Source: an uncultured Verrucomicrobiota bacterium (GTDB lineage: Bacteria; Verrucomicrobiota; Verrucomicrobiia; Limisphaerales; UBA9464). From it: 7,518 nucleotides of DNA. Below, one piece after another: positions 1-5,861 of this stretch. Each line of letters opens with the position of its first letter. Within the stretch, counting starts at the first letter, position 1. The position numbers and the translations under genes are program-made. The stretch covers positions 1 to 7,518 of the forward strand of contig CAIYFP010000531.1 in NCBI GenBank assembly GCA_903925515.1. Direction: 5' to 3'. Below the pieces are notes generated by a model. The model searched no databases. It worked only from the letters and a program-made list of their open reading frames with translations, and was not told the origin of the DNA.

Positions 1-2
1 CC

Positions 3-632
3 GTGCGCATTGCCATCGTCGATGACGACGAGGAGTCGCGGCAGCTCTGGGCAGACTGGATCAGCCAAACGCCCGGCCTCGCCTGCGTCAGCCAGAGCGG
101 CAATGCCCACGAGGCCGAGGCCAACCTCCTGCGTGACCGCCCAGACATCGTCCTCATGGACATCAAGCTTCCCGGCCGCAGCGGTATCGAATGCGTACGG
201 GACTTCAAGCAACGGGCGCCCGACATCCAGTTCGTGATGCTGACGGTGTACGGGGACGCCGACCACGTCTTCGAGGCGCTGACCGCCGGGGCGTCGGGCT
301 ACCTCCTGAAGAGAACCAACCGGGCCACGCTGCTGGAGGCGCTGCGGGAGGTCCACGCCGGCGGCTCGCCCATGAGCAGCACCGTGGCTCGCCAAGTCGT
401 GCAGTACTTCCAACACAACGCCGCCAAGGTCAGCGCCCCCGACCCATTGTCCGAACGGGAACGCAAGGTCCTCCAGCTCTTGGCACTGGGCCGGCAGAAC
501 AAGGAGATCATGCGCGAGCTAGGCATCAGCCCGAGCACCGTCGCCACGCACATCCGCCGCATCTATGGAAAGCTGCACGTCCACTCCCGAGCAGCCGCCG
601 TTGGGAAGTTCACGATGATGGGCGGCTCGTAG
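3..632 (+). CDS. NarL/FixJ-family two-component response regulator
   Basis: This is a cytoplasmic DNA-binding regulator of 209 residues, the usual length for REC plus LuxR-type HTH proteins. The receiver domain spans about residues 1-120: the acidic pocket is D7-D8-D9, the phospho-acceptor is D53 (in LMDIKLPG), the switch residues are T81 and Y100, and the conserved lysine is K103. A short linker leads to a LuxR/GerE helix-turn-helix at about 147-203 (LSERERKVLQLLALG, then NKEIMRELGISPSTVATHI). All key phosphotransfer residues are present, so it should be phosphorylatable. The start is a GTG at position 3, chosen because the product then begins MRIAIVDDDE, as expected for a REC domain. Only two bases lie upstream, so the ribosome site and any cognate sensor kinase are out of view, and the target genes cannot be inferred. 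The family call is certain; the regulon is unknown. Confidence 0.95.
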   Translation: MRIAIVDDDEESRQLWADWISQTPGLACVSQSGNAHEAEANLLRDRPDIVLMDIKLPGRSGIECVRDFKQRAPDIQFVMLTVYGDADHVFEALTAGASGYLLKRTNRATLLEALREVHAGGSPMSSTVARQVVQYFQHNAAKVSAPDPLSERERKVLQLLALGRQNKEIMRELGISPSTVATHIRRIYGKLHVHSRAAAVGKFTMMGGS

Positions 633-680
633 TCGAGGATGGCGTGGCGCCTGAAGTGGCCCCCATTCCGCGGACCCATT

Positions 681-707
681 CCCGGCCGGTTCATGTGAGG
701 GGCCGGG
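681..707 (+). terminator. Possible terminator hairpin after the response regulator
   Basis: A perfect 7-bp GC stem (CCCGGCC at 681-687, GGCCGGG at 701-707) encloses a 13-base loop 48 bp after the regulator stop codon. No T-run follows, so it is not a classical intrinsic terminator and may be only a local palindrome. Confidence 0.25.
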
Positions 708-875
708 GTCTGGAAATCTCCGCTGATGTCCTTGGCCTCGTGCCCGTCCCGACGCTTCCGCGGCGCATGGGGCGTCGCCAGACCGCGGGGCGCCCCCTGA
801 TTCGCGCGCGAGCACTTCTTGGGTGCCCGGTTCTCGCCTCACGCTGCGCCGACGGAGGCTTGAAAAGACAGGTCC

Positions 876-978
876 TCCTTGCGTCGTGGCGTGAAGATAA
901 TCCAAGCCGCCTCATGCACGGATTCCGTGATGCATGAGACGGGGACTTCCTCACGCCATGCCGCCATGACGCGAAGGA
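876..978. repeat. Long imperfect palindrome (about 103 nt)
   Basis: The two halves are imperfect reverse complements along their whole length. Paired blocks from outside in are TCCTT (876-880) with AAGGA (974-978), GCGTC (881-885) with GACGC (968-972), TGGCGTGA (887-894) with TCACGCCA (951-958), GAAG (893-896) with CTTC (946-949), TCATG (912-916) with CATGA (933-937), and CACGGA (917-922) with TCCGTG (924-929). The arms differ by small bulges (for example 930-932) and by an 8-9 base insertion in the right arm. The structure suits a REP/MITE-like palindromic element or a folded RNA. No flanking target duplication or ORF is evident. Confidence 0.6.
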
Positions 979-1011
979 TGCAGCCTCATGGATGCCCAAG
1001 GTTGGGTTCAT
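945..1011 (-). repeat. Diverged dispersed repeat, copy A (inverted)
   Basis: Read on the minus strand this segment contains ATGAACCC (1011-1004), then GCATCCT (981-975), then TCATGGCGGCATGGCGTG (969-952). The same three blocks occur in the same order on the plus strand at 1394-1462. The 18-base block is identical. It overlaps the right arm of the palindrome at 876-978, so the palindrome and the dispersed repeat may be parts of one element. Confidence 0.5.
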
Positions 1012-1039
1012 GCCCATCCGCCAATGTGGCGTGTGGGCA
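1011..1039. repeat. Short imperfect hairpin
   Basis: The arm TGCCCATCCGCCA (1011-1023) faces TGGCGTGTGGGCA (1027-1039) across a 3-base loop, with 11 of 13 positions complementary. It sits just beyond the outer edge of repeat copy A and has no T-tract on either side, so a terminator role is unlikely. Confidence 0.4.
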
Positions 1040-1169
1040 CGGAGCCTGCCGCAACTCGCCCGCTCGGGGATCGCGAGCTTCCCACCTCCTTGCGCGAGGA
1101 TTTGGGGAGCCGCGAAGGCGCGACCGGAGTGCTGGACGCGCCCCATGCGCTCGCCGCGGCTCGTCGTGT

Positions 1170-1325
1170 TCATCGCTTGCCGTGCTCGCCTCGATGCAAG
1201 GACGGGTCCCGGCACACCTCCGCCTGAAACGCGTTTCCCGGCGCCTGGTGCGACCGCCTCTCCCCGTGCTCGCGAAGCCACCGTCCCAGCTCGCGCCCCA
1301 GCCGCTTGATCATCCGGTTGTTCAT
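1170..1325 (-). CDS. Possible small basic protein, 51 residues, unknown function
   Basis: I do not recognise this product. The frame runs from ATG at 1325 to TGA at 1172-1170 and begins MNNRMIKRLGRELGRWLREH. The first 24 residues would form a basic amphipathic helix, and the rest is polar with a single Cys. What argues for coding is base periodicity: G+C by codon position is roughly 70%, 50% and 88%, the pattern expected for a real gene in a GC-rich genome, whereas neighbouring open frames have high G+C at position two. Its stop overlaps an ATG (ATGA at 1173-1170) of another minus-strand open frame that runs on to 691 but looks less coding-like. There is no clear ribosome site, no signal peptide and no membrane segment. 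It could equally be a remnant of a decayed gene. Confidence 0.28.
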   Translation of the reverse strand: MNNRMIKRLGRELGRWLREHGERRSHQAPGNAFQAEVCRDPSLHRGEHGKR

Positions 1326-1393
1326 CCCGCGTGTTGGAGGTCGCCCACGCCAACGCGTGCCGGCTCGACCCGTTCGTCACCGCCACTCAGCAC

Positions 1394-1462
1394 ATGAACC
1401 CGCCCCGCGTCCGCAGGCAGGGACCAAAGTGGCATCCTGGGCCTTCATGGCGGCATGGCGTG
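1394..1462 (+). repeat. Diverged dispersed repeat, copy B
   Basis: This plus-strand segment carries ATGAACCC (1394-1401), GCATCCT (1432-1438) and TCATGGCGGCATGGCGTG (1445-1462), collinear with the minus strand of 945-1011 but about 9 bases longer between the outer blocks. Sequence beyond 1462 no longer matches copy A. Confidence 0.5.
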
Positions 1463-1480
1463 CGGGATCGGGTCGGTGGA

Positions 1481-1494
1481 GGCGGGTTCCCGCC
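1481..1494. repeat. Short perfect GC-rich palindrome
   Basis: GGCGGG and CCCGCC flank a TT dinucleotide (1481-1494). It lies 18 bp after repeat copy B and has no T-run. It may be part of the same repetitive unit or a chance GC palindrome. Confidence 0.3.
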
Positions 1495-1589
1495 GAGGCA
1501 TGGAGCCGCGGAGGCGGCGGCCCCCGGGGAGGACGCGTGCTGGGCTCCGAGGCGCTCGCCGCACATGGGCTTGAGCCCTCGACCGTTCG

Positions 1590-1646
1590 TTGCCGCAAGC
1601 CATGGGTTCCCGCTCGCTTGTGGCGGGCAGGGACATGGCAAGGCAA
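1590..1646. repeat. Imperfect hairpin (57 nt)
   Basis: Nested pairs are TTGCC (1590-1594) with GGCAA (1642-1646), GCCATG (1599-1604) with CATGGC (1634-1639), and CCCGC (1609-1613) with GCGGG (1623-1627), around a 9-base loop. Small internal loops separate the blocks. Several stacked stems in order are more than expected from composition alone. Function is unknown; a palindromic intergenic repeat or an RNA fold are the options. Confidence 0.45.
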
Positions 1647-1733
1647 GCCCTTGGCCAACCCGTGGATGAGGTGGCTGGGCTGACAAGGCCGGAGGCCTCC
1701 CCGAGGGGCAAGGCGATGGGAATTCGGAGGACA

Positions 1734-1756
1734 CCCGGTGCAGGACGTCCACCGGG
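1734..1756 (-). terminator. Possible hairpin downstream of the C45 hydrolase
   Basis: CCCGGTG (1734-1740) and CACCGGG (1750-1756) form a perfect 7-bp stem around a 9-base loop, about 93 bp beyond the stop of the minus-strand hydrolase gene. No T-tract follows in the direction of transcription. It is a weak terminator candidate only. Confidence 0.2.
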
Positions 1757-1848
1757 CCCGTCGCGGGCGTCGGTGGGCGACACGGAGGCACCCCACGAGG
1801 GCCCAGCATGCGTCCAGAGGCGGCGATGTCCCCGAGCGGGGAAGGGCC

Positions 1849-3123
1849 TCAAGGCCGGCGCGCGGGCGCGGGCGGGACGGTGGAGGCCGGTTGCTGCTGG
1901 AAGTCCGGGCGACCGTCGGCGTCGGCGTCGAGGCGGGCGAGGTCGAGGTGGACGTACGGACGTTCGTACGCCTCCAGCCCGCCTCCAGCGTAGCTGACCC
2001 AAAGGCGCATGCCGGTCGCGTCGAAGACCGCGTTCATCACGTTGCCGCCCTTGATCGGGATGCTGTTCGCCAGTGCGATCATCCGTTCGCCGTCCAGCTT
2101 GCCCACGGCGCCGCTCAATGCGGGGAACACCCCTCGTCCCTCGTCATGGTACACGGCACAGGAAAGGACCTTCGGGGCCAACTCGTCCCTGGGGTCGTCA
2201 TCCTGCCAGACGTCGATCTCGGGCGCCGGCAAGCCCTTGCCGGCATGCGCCCGGACCTTGACCGCGCGCCGATCCGCGAGCCCGTCGCCGAAGACAAAGT
2301 GATACCGCTTCGTGGGTGGCACCTTGTGGAACATCGACAACGCCTCGGTCCCCGTGCGGGCGTCGAAGAGCAACGTGCGGAACCATGCGGTGAAGTGCGG
2401 CGCGTGGACGTCATAAGGCATCTCCTTGGCCGACGCGTCGCCGATTTCCGAGAGGACGATCCCCGCCGCGTTCATCCCGCAATGTGCGCCGACGAAGCCC
2501 GCGAACGACGGGGTCACATGGGGATGACCCGACGAGGGGACGTACACGACCACCACCGGGAACTCGTGCGCGCCCGCGCGCAGGGACCAGTCCAGGTTGC
2601 GGGTTTGGTACAGGTGGCCGTCCGCCGTGGCCTTTCCCCATGCCGCGATGCTGCTGCACGAGTAGGGCATGAGCAGCGGCAGGCAGTGGACGTGCTGGAG
2701 GAGGCGGACGTCCATGCCGCTGCCCTCCGCCAATCCCACGAGCTGCTGAAGAAGGCGTGGGTCGGTGTGCGCGGCCGTGGCGGCCCATGCATGGTCGAGC
2801 ACCGAGTCGTCGATCTTCAGCTCCGCCTTGAACCCCGCGACCGCAGCCGGGACGAGCCGGGCCATCTCGTCCCGCATGAGGCGCCCAAGATGCCATCCCA
2901 TCTGGCGCGGGTTGCCGCGCACGACGGCCACGGGCACGCGTGCGCCGCCGTTGGTCAGCGTCAGGCGATGACCCGCGCCACCCGGCGACGACATGGGCGC
3001 GACGGACGAGGCGGCCGGCGGCGGGCGGCGAAGGGCTGCGTCCTTCTCGGGTTCCGCGCACCAGCCCGCGACCGTTGCCAGCACGATGCCGGCGACGAGG
3101 GGTGCAAGGTTCATGGGTTGCAT
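1849..3123 (-). CDS. Exported C45-family autoproteolytic acyltransferase/hydrolase (Ntn fold)
   Basis: The 424-residue product resembles the C45/acyl-CoA:6-aminopenicillanate acyltransferase (AAT) group, whose members cut themselves before a Cys that becomes the catalytic N-terminal nucleophile and then act on amide or acyl bonds. That Cys is C156 in PYSCSSIAAWG, followed by the typical RNLDWS at 175-180, GMNAAGI at 216-222 and MRLWVSYAGG near 372-381. Residues 1-23 look like a signal peptide (MQPMNLAPLVAGIVLATVAG), so it should act outside the cytoplasm. Residues 24-50 are a Pro/Ala-rich linker. The tail 399-407 (DADADGRPD) matches an EF-hand/thrombospondin-type-3 calcium loop. The start is ATG at 3123; an in-frame ATG at 3114 is an alternative, and neither has a good ribosome site. 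It is the last gene of a three-gene minus-strand cluster, 30 bp after the RidA gene. The substrate is unknown. Confidence 0.88.
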   Translation of the reverse strand: MQPMNLAPLVAGIVLATVAGWCAEPEKDAALRRPPPAASSVAPMSSPGGAGHRLTLTNGGARVPVAVVRGNPRQMGWHLGRLMRDEMARLVPAAVAGFKAELKIDDSVLDHAWAATAAHTDPRLLQQLVGLAEGSGMDVRLLQHVHCLPLLMPYSCSSIAAWGKATADGHLYQTRNLDWSLRAGAHEFPVVVVYVPSSGHPHVTPSFAGFVGAHCGMNAAGIVLSEIGDASAKEMPYDVHAPHFTAWFRTLLFDARTGTEALSMFHKVPPTKRYHFVFGDGLADRRAVKVRAHAGKGLPAPEIDVWQDDDPRDELAPKVLSCAVYHDEGRGVFPALSGAVGKLDGERMIALANSIPIKGGNVMNAVFDATGMRLWVSYAGGGLEAYERPYVHLDLARLDADADGRPDFQQQPASTVPPAPARRP

Positions 3124-3153
3124 CTCGGGTTGGGGTGGGTTCAGGGGAATGGT

Positions 3154-3660
3154 TCAGGGTTTGGATGCCGCCGGCCGTTGCGAGCGAACCCTCGCGGTGG
3201 CCGTGAGCTGGACGGCTGCGTCCATGGGCATTTCGGCGATGCCGACGGCCAGGCGGGCATGGCGCCCGGCTTCCCCAAGGACGGCGTTGAACAGGTCGGA
3301 CGCACCGTTGAGCACCTGCGGATGACCCCGGAAGCCGGGCGCGCAATGGACGTAGCCCTCGACGCGGAGCAGGCGCACGACGCGGTCGAGGGAGCCGGCG
3401 GCCGCCTTGAGCTGGGCAAGGACGTTGAGGGCGCAGATGCGTGCGGCATCGTATCCTTGCTCGACGTTGAGCTCCGCCCCCAGCCGGCCCGCGTAGGCCA
3501 TCACGCCGTCCCGCCATGGAAGCTGGCCCGACGTGAAGACGAGGTCGCCCGAGCGGGCCCATGGCTCGTATGCGGCCACGGCGGGCGGTGGCACGGGAAG
3601 GGCGAGGCCGAGCGCGTGCAGGCGTTCCTCGGGAGACATCGGCGGGGGTGCGGAAGCCAT
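3154..3660 (-). CDS. RidA (YjgF/YER057c/UK114) family protein
   Basis: The 168-residue cytoplasmic protein belongs to the longer RidA subgroup (about 150 residues), recognised by RSGDLVFTSGQLPWRDG at 36-52, LNVEQGYDAARICALN around 64-79, LNGASDLFNAVLG at 117-129 and AGRHARLAVG at 131-140. Canonical RidA hydrolyses reactive enamine/imine intermediates of PLP enzymes using an Arg that binds the substrate carboxylate; that Arg is kept as R136. The Glu that assists catalysis in E. coli RidA (E120) aligns, without gaps from memory of the family, with T153 (VQLTATA), so classical deaminase activity is doubtful. I used ATG at 3660; the in-frame ATG at 3639 starts MSPEERLHAL, which looks like a natural N-terminus, and no ribosome site separates the two. 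The gene lies 31 bp after the rhodanese gene and 30 bp before the C45 hydrolase gene. Confidence 0.88.
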   Translation of the reverse strand: MASAPPPMSPEERLHALGLALPVPPPAVAAYEPWARSGDLVFTSGQLPWRDGVMAYAGRLGAELNVEQGYDAARICALNVLAQLKAAAGSLDRVVRLLRVEGYVHCAPGFRGHPQVLNGASDLFNAVLGEAGRHARLAVGIAEMPMDAAVQLTATARVRSQRPAASKP

Positions 3661-3691
3661 GGGCGAACGAGGCGCGGCGACGTCGGCCTGG

Positions 3692-4108
3692 CTACTTCTT
3701 GGGGGCGCGCTGGGCCTTGTCCCATGCGCGGAAGCCGCCCTGGAGGTTGTGGAGGTTGGTGAACCCGAGGGGGCGCATCATGTTGCAGGCCTTCATGCTG
3801 CGGATGCCGGACGCGCAATGGACAAGGTAAAGCCTGGAGCGGTCGAGCTTGCCGACCTCCTTCTCGAAGTCCGGGCCATTGACGTCGAGGTTGAGCGCGC
3901 CGGGGATGTGGGCGAGGTCGAACTCGGCCTTGGTGCGGACGTCGAGGACGACGTGGTTGGTGTGGGCGCGCAGCCTTTCGAAGCCCGGGACGTCGAGGTT
4001 GGCAAACGCGGGCTTGCCATCGGGACGCACGTTCTCTTCCGCGTGGGAAGGCACGAGCGAGGGCAGGGCAACCAGCAAGGCGGCGACGGCGAATGAAACA
4101 ATGCGCAT
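3692..4108 (-). CDS. Exported single-domain rhodanese-like protein
   Basis: The 138-residue product has a signal peptide at 1-23, with a hydrophobic core FAVAALLVALPSLVP and an S-H-A cleavage site, so the mature protein should be periplasmic or exported. The rest is one rhodanese domain: LDVRTKAEFDLAHIPGALNL at 55-74, the active-site loop C98-A-S-G-I-R103-S ahead of the helix SMKACNMMRPLGF, and the closing motif LQGGFRAWDKA at 122-132. The nucleophile C98 and the loop Arg are intact, so sulfur (persulfide) transfer is plausible, as in PspE-type proteins. The start is ATG at 4108, the only one giving a signal peptide; longer upstream reading has no homology. It is the first gene of the minus-strand cluster and faces murJ across 89 bp. 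The donor and acceptor are unknown. Confidence 0.9.
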   Translation of the reverse strand: MRIVSFAVAALLVALPSLVPSHAEENVRPDGKPAFANLDVPGFERLRAHTNHVVLDVRTKAEFDLAHIPGALNLDVNGPDFEKEVGKLDRSRLYLVHCASGIRSMKACNMMRPLGFTNLHNLQGGFRAWDKAQRAPKK

Positions 4109-4197
4109 GGGGGAAGCATGTCCGCGCGGGTGCGGGTGAAAAGAAGCAAGTTGGAACTGGGAAACGGGCGGGGCGCGCCCGCAAGGTCGGCGTGACG
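4109..4197. promoter_or_regulatory. Divergent promoter region between rhodanese gene and murJ
   Basis: These 89 bp are the only space from which both the minus-strand cluster and the murJ run can be transcribed, so promoters for both are expected here by position. I cannot point to convincing -35/-10 pairs. TTGGAA at 4151-4156 is -35-like for murJ, but no TATAAT-like box follows. A 5-bp GC hairpin (4168-4182) lies just before the murJ start. No strong ribosome site precedes either gene. Confidence 0.35.
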
Positions 4198-5763
4198 ATG
4201 TCCAAGCTGGTGCAGTCCTCGGGCGCGGCGGCGGCCGCGACCCTCGCGAGCCGCGTGCTGGGGTTTCTCCGGGAGTCCACGTACGCGTGGTTTTTCGGCG
4301 ACACGGCGGTGGCGAGCGCATTCATCGCGGCGTTCACGATCCCGAACCTTTTCCGGCGCTTGCTGGGCGAGGGGGCCCTGACGGCCGTGTTCGTGCCGGT
4401 GTTTGCCCGACGGGAGAGGGAGGAGGGCCCGGAGGCCGCCCTGCGCGGCGGCGCGGCCGTGACGCTGGCCGTCGCGGGCGCCTGCATCGCCGGGATCGTT
4501 TTGCTCCTGCTGCTGGCCACGGCGCTGGTCGAGTGGACGCCGATGTCGTCGCAGCGCGAGATGATGCTGAGGCTGACGCGCGTGATGTTGCCGTACGCGG
4601 CCTTCGTGTGCGTGGCGGCGGTGTTCATGGCCCTGTTGAACGCGCGGGGCCATTACTTCGTGCCGGCCATGGGCTCCGCCATGATGAGCCTCGTCATGAT
4701 CGGCTCCGTGTACGGGCTCGCGCCGTGGTTTGGCACGACGCTGGAGCAGCAGGTTTCCGGGCTGGCGGTCGGCGTGATCCTCGCCGGGATCGCCCAGGCC
4801 GCCTTCCAGTGGCCCGCGCTGCGCCGGGAGGGCTTCCGGTGGGCATGGTCATGGCCATGGGCGGACCCGACGGTGCGGGAATCGGCTCGGAGGCTCGTGC
4901 CCGCGACGCTGGGCGTCGCGGCGTACCAGTTCAACGTCGTGGCCACCCAGGTCATCGGCTCGTTGCAGGCCGACCATGTCCTCGCCTCCTACAATTACGC
5001 CGTGCGGCTCCTTGAGCTGCCGCAGGGCGTGATCGGCGTGTCCGTCGCCACCTTCCTGCTCACCGAGCTCAGCCGCCATGCGGCGGACAAGAAGCTCCCC
5101 GAGTTCCGGCGCATGCTCGGCGAGGGCATGCTTCACATCGGGTTCCTCAACGGCCTTGCCTCCGTGCTCCTGATCGTCCTGGCCGAGCCCATCATCCGGC
5201 TTCTGTTCGAGCAAGGTCGCTTCAACGAGGCCTCGACCGGGCGTGCCGCCATGGCACTGCGGTTCCTGGCGCCCGGCCTGCTGGCAACCTCCATCACCGG
5301 CATCCTCTCGCGGGCGTTCTACGCCTTGGACGACACCCGGACCCCGATGCGCGTCGGGGTGTTCTGCCTTGGGACGAACGTGGTCGTGGCGTTGTTCCTT
5401 GCGTTCCCGTTCCAGCAGGCGGGCCTCGCCGCCGCCAACGCGCTCAGCGCCATCCTCAACGCCGCGCTGCTCCTTTACGCGTTTGGACGCAAGATGCCCA
5501 AGTTCGAGGCCCGGCACCTTTTGCCCTCGGTGGGCCGGATGCTCGCGTTGGCCGCGATGGCGGGAGTGGTGGCATGGGGCGGCAACACGCTTTGGGAGAC
5601 ATGGGTGGGTCACGCGGGCAAGCTGCGGCAATGCGGAGCGGTGTTCGTGCCCGGCCTTGCCGCGCTCGGGGCCTACGCCTTCGCAAGCCTCGCCGTCGGC
5701 GTTCCCCAGGCCCACGAGCTCGTCGCCATCCTTCGCAGCAAGCTGGCCGTGAGCCGCGGGTGA
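4198..5763 (+). CDS. murJ: Lipid II flippase MurJ
   Basis: This 521-residue polytopic inner-membrane protein of the MVF/MOP family flips undecaprenyl-linked lipid II to the outer face for peptidoglycan synthesis. Length and the pattern of about 13-14 hydrophobic segments fit the family. Signature stretches are SRVLGFLRE (18-26), IPNLFRRLLGEGALTAVFVP (48-67), ASYNYAVRLLELPQGVIGV (263-281) and FYALDDTRTPM (374-384). Charged cavity residues of E. coli MurJ are kept: R18, R24, R52/R53 and R270 correspond to R19, R25, R53/R54 and R270, and E273 is kept. E. coli D39 corresponds to S40. I chose the ATG at 4198 (MSKLVQSSGAAAAATLASRV); an in-frame ATG at 4093 would add 35 charged residues and overlap the divergent rhodanese gene. 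It begins the plus-strand run and is followed by ispF after 98 bp. Confidence 0.95.
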   Translation: MSKLVQSSGAAAAATLASRVLGFLRESTYAWFFGDTAVASAFIAAFTIPNLFRRLLGEGALTAVFVPVFARREREEGPEAALRGGAAVTLAVAGACIAGIVLLLLLATALVEWTPMSSQREMMLRLTRVMLPYAAFVCVAAVFMALLNARGHYFVPAMGSAMMSLVMIGSVYGLAPWFGTTLEQQVSGLAVGVILAGIAQAAFQWPALRREGFRWAWSWPWADPTVRESARRLVPATLGVAAYQFNVVATQVIGSLQADHVLASYNYAVRLLELPQGVIGVSVATFLLTELSRHAADKKLPEFRRMLGEGMLHIGFLNGLASVLLIVLAEPIIRLLFEQGRFNEASTGRAAMALRFLAPGLLATSITGILSRAFYALDDTRTPMRVGVFCLGTNVVVALFLAFPFQQAGLAAANALSAILNAALLLYAFGRKMPKFEARHLLPSVGRMLALAAMAGVVAWGGNTLWETWVGHAGKLRQCGAVFVPGLAALGAYAFASLAVGVPQAHELVAILRSKLAVSRG

Positions 5764-5770
5764 ACCGCCG

Positions 5771-5790
5771 AGCGGCAGGCAGGGGCCGCT
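5771..5790 (+). other. Small stem-loop between murJ and ispF
   Basis: AGCGGC (5771-5776) and GCCGCT (5785-5790) form a perfect 6-bp stem around 8 bases, 7 bp after the murJ stop. No T-run follows, so it is more likely an mRNA stabilising or processing hairpin, or chance, than a terminator. Confidence 0.25.
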
Positions 5791-5861
5791 TGCAGGCCTT
5801 GCCGGAACGCGAGGGCTCCGCGTCCTTGCGTTTGCTTCCCCTCGCGGCGCAACCTTGCCCC

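Larger units (their letters stand above)
633..1848. other. 1.2-kb repeat-rich spacer between convergent genes
   Basis: No convincing long gene lies here. Open frames on both strands are stop-poor because of the high G+C, and their translations are Arg/Pro/Ala/Gly-rich without recognisable domains. The spacer holds a regulator-side hairpin (681-707), a long imperfect palindrome (876-978), a hairpin (1011-1039), two diverged inverted repeat copies (945-1011 and 1394-1462), a short perfect palindrome (1481-1494), another imperfect hairpin (1590-1646), an inverted repeat (1734-1756) and a possible 51-codon gene (1170-1325, minus). It separates the 3' ends of the response regulator and the C45 hydrolase, so it must contain transcription ends for both. 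No T-tract-type terminator is visible. Decayed genes plus short dispersed repeats are the best reading. Confidence 0.6.

Noticed and set aside
1001..1019. tRNA T-arm-like stretch (GGGTTCATGCCC)
   Set aside because: The loop is 6 rather than 7 bases, the invariant A58 is missing, and no cloverleaf or acceptor stem surrounds it.
1953..1970. Near-perfect 18-base palindrome with two CGTACG words
   Set aside because: It lies within the hydrolase coding region over the conserved-looking ERPYV codons, and one palindrome of this size is not enough to propose an operator.
1445..2002. Overlapping open frames on both strands across the spacer and the hydrolase 3' end
   Set aside because: Translations are Arg/Pro/Ala-rich and low in complexity, and they contradict the conserved hydrolase frame from 1849 onward.
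1738..3762. Plus-strand open frame of 674 codons antisense to the C45 hydrolase and RidA genes
   Set aside because: It is the mirror of two clearly conserved minus-strand genes. GC-rich third positions remove stops on the opposite strand, and the translation has no recognisable domain.
4168..4182. GC hairpin just before murJ as a terminator or riboswitch
   Set aside because: The stem is only 5 bp, with no T-tract and no recognisable aptamer; it may be chance in GC-rich DNA.
4093..4197. Longer murJ start adding 35 residues
   Set aside because: The extra part is charged, unlike MurJ N-termini, and would overlap the start of the divergent rhodanese gene. The ATG at 4198 gives the standard N-terminus.
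4849..5715. Minus-strand open frame of 288 codons inside murJ
   Set aside because: It is antisense to an unmistakable membrane protein gene; the product is His/Arg/Gln-rich with no family likeness.
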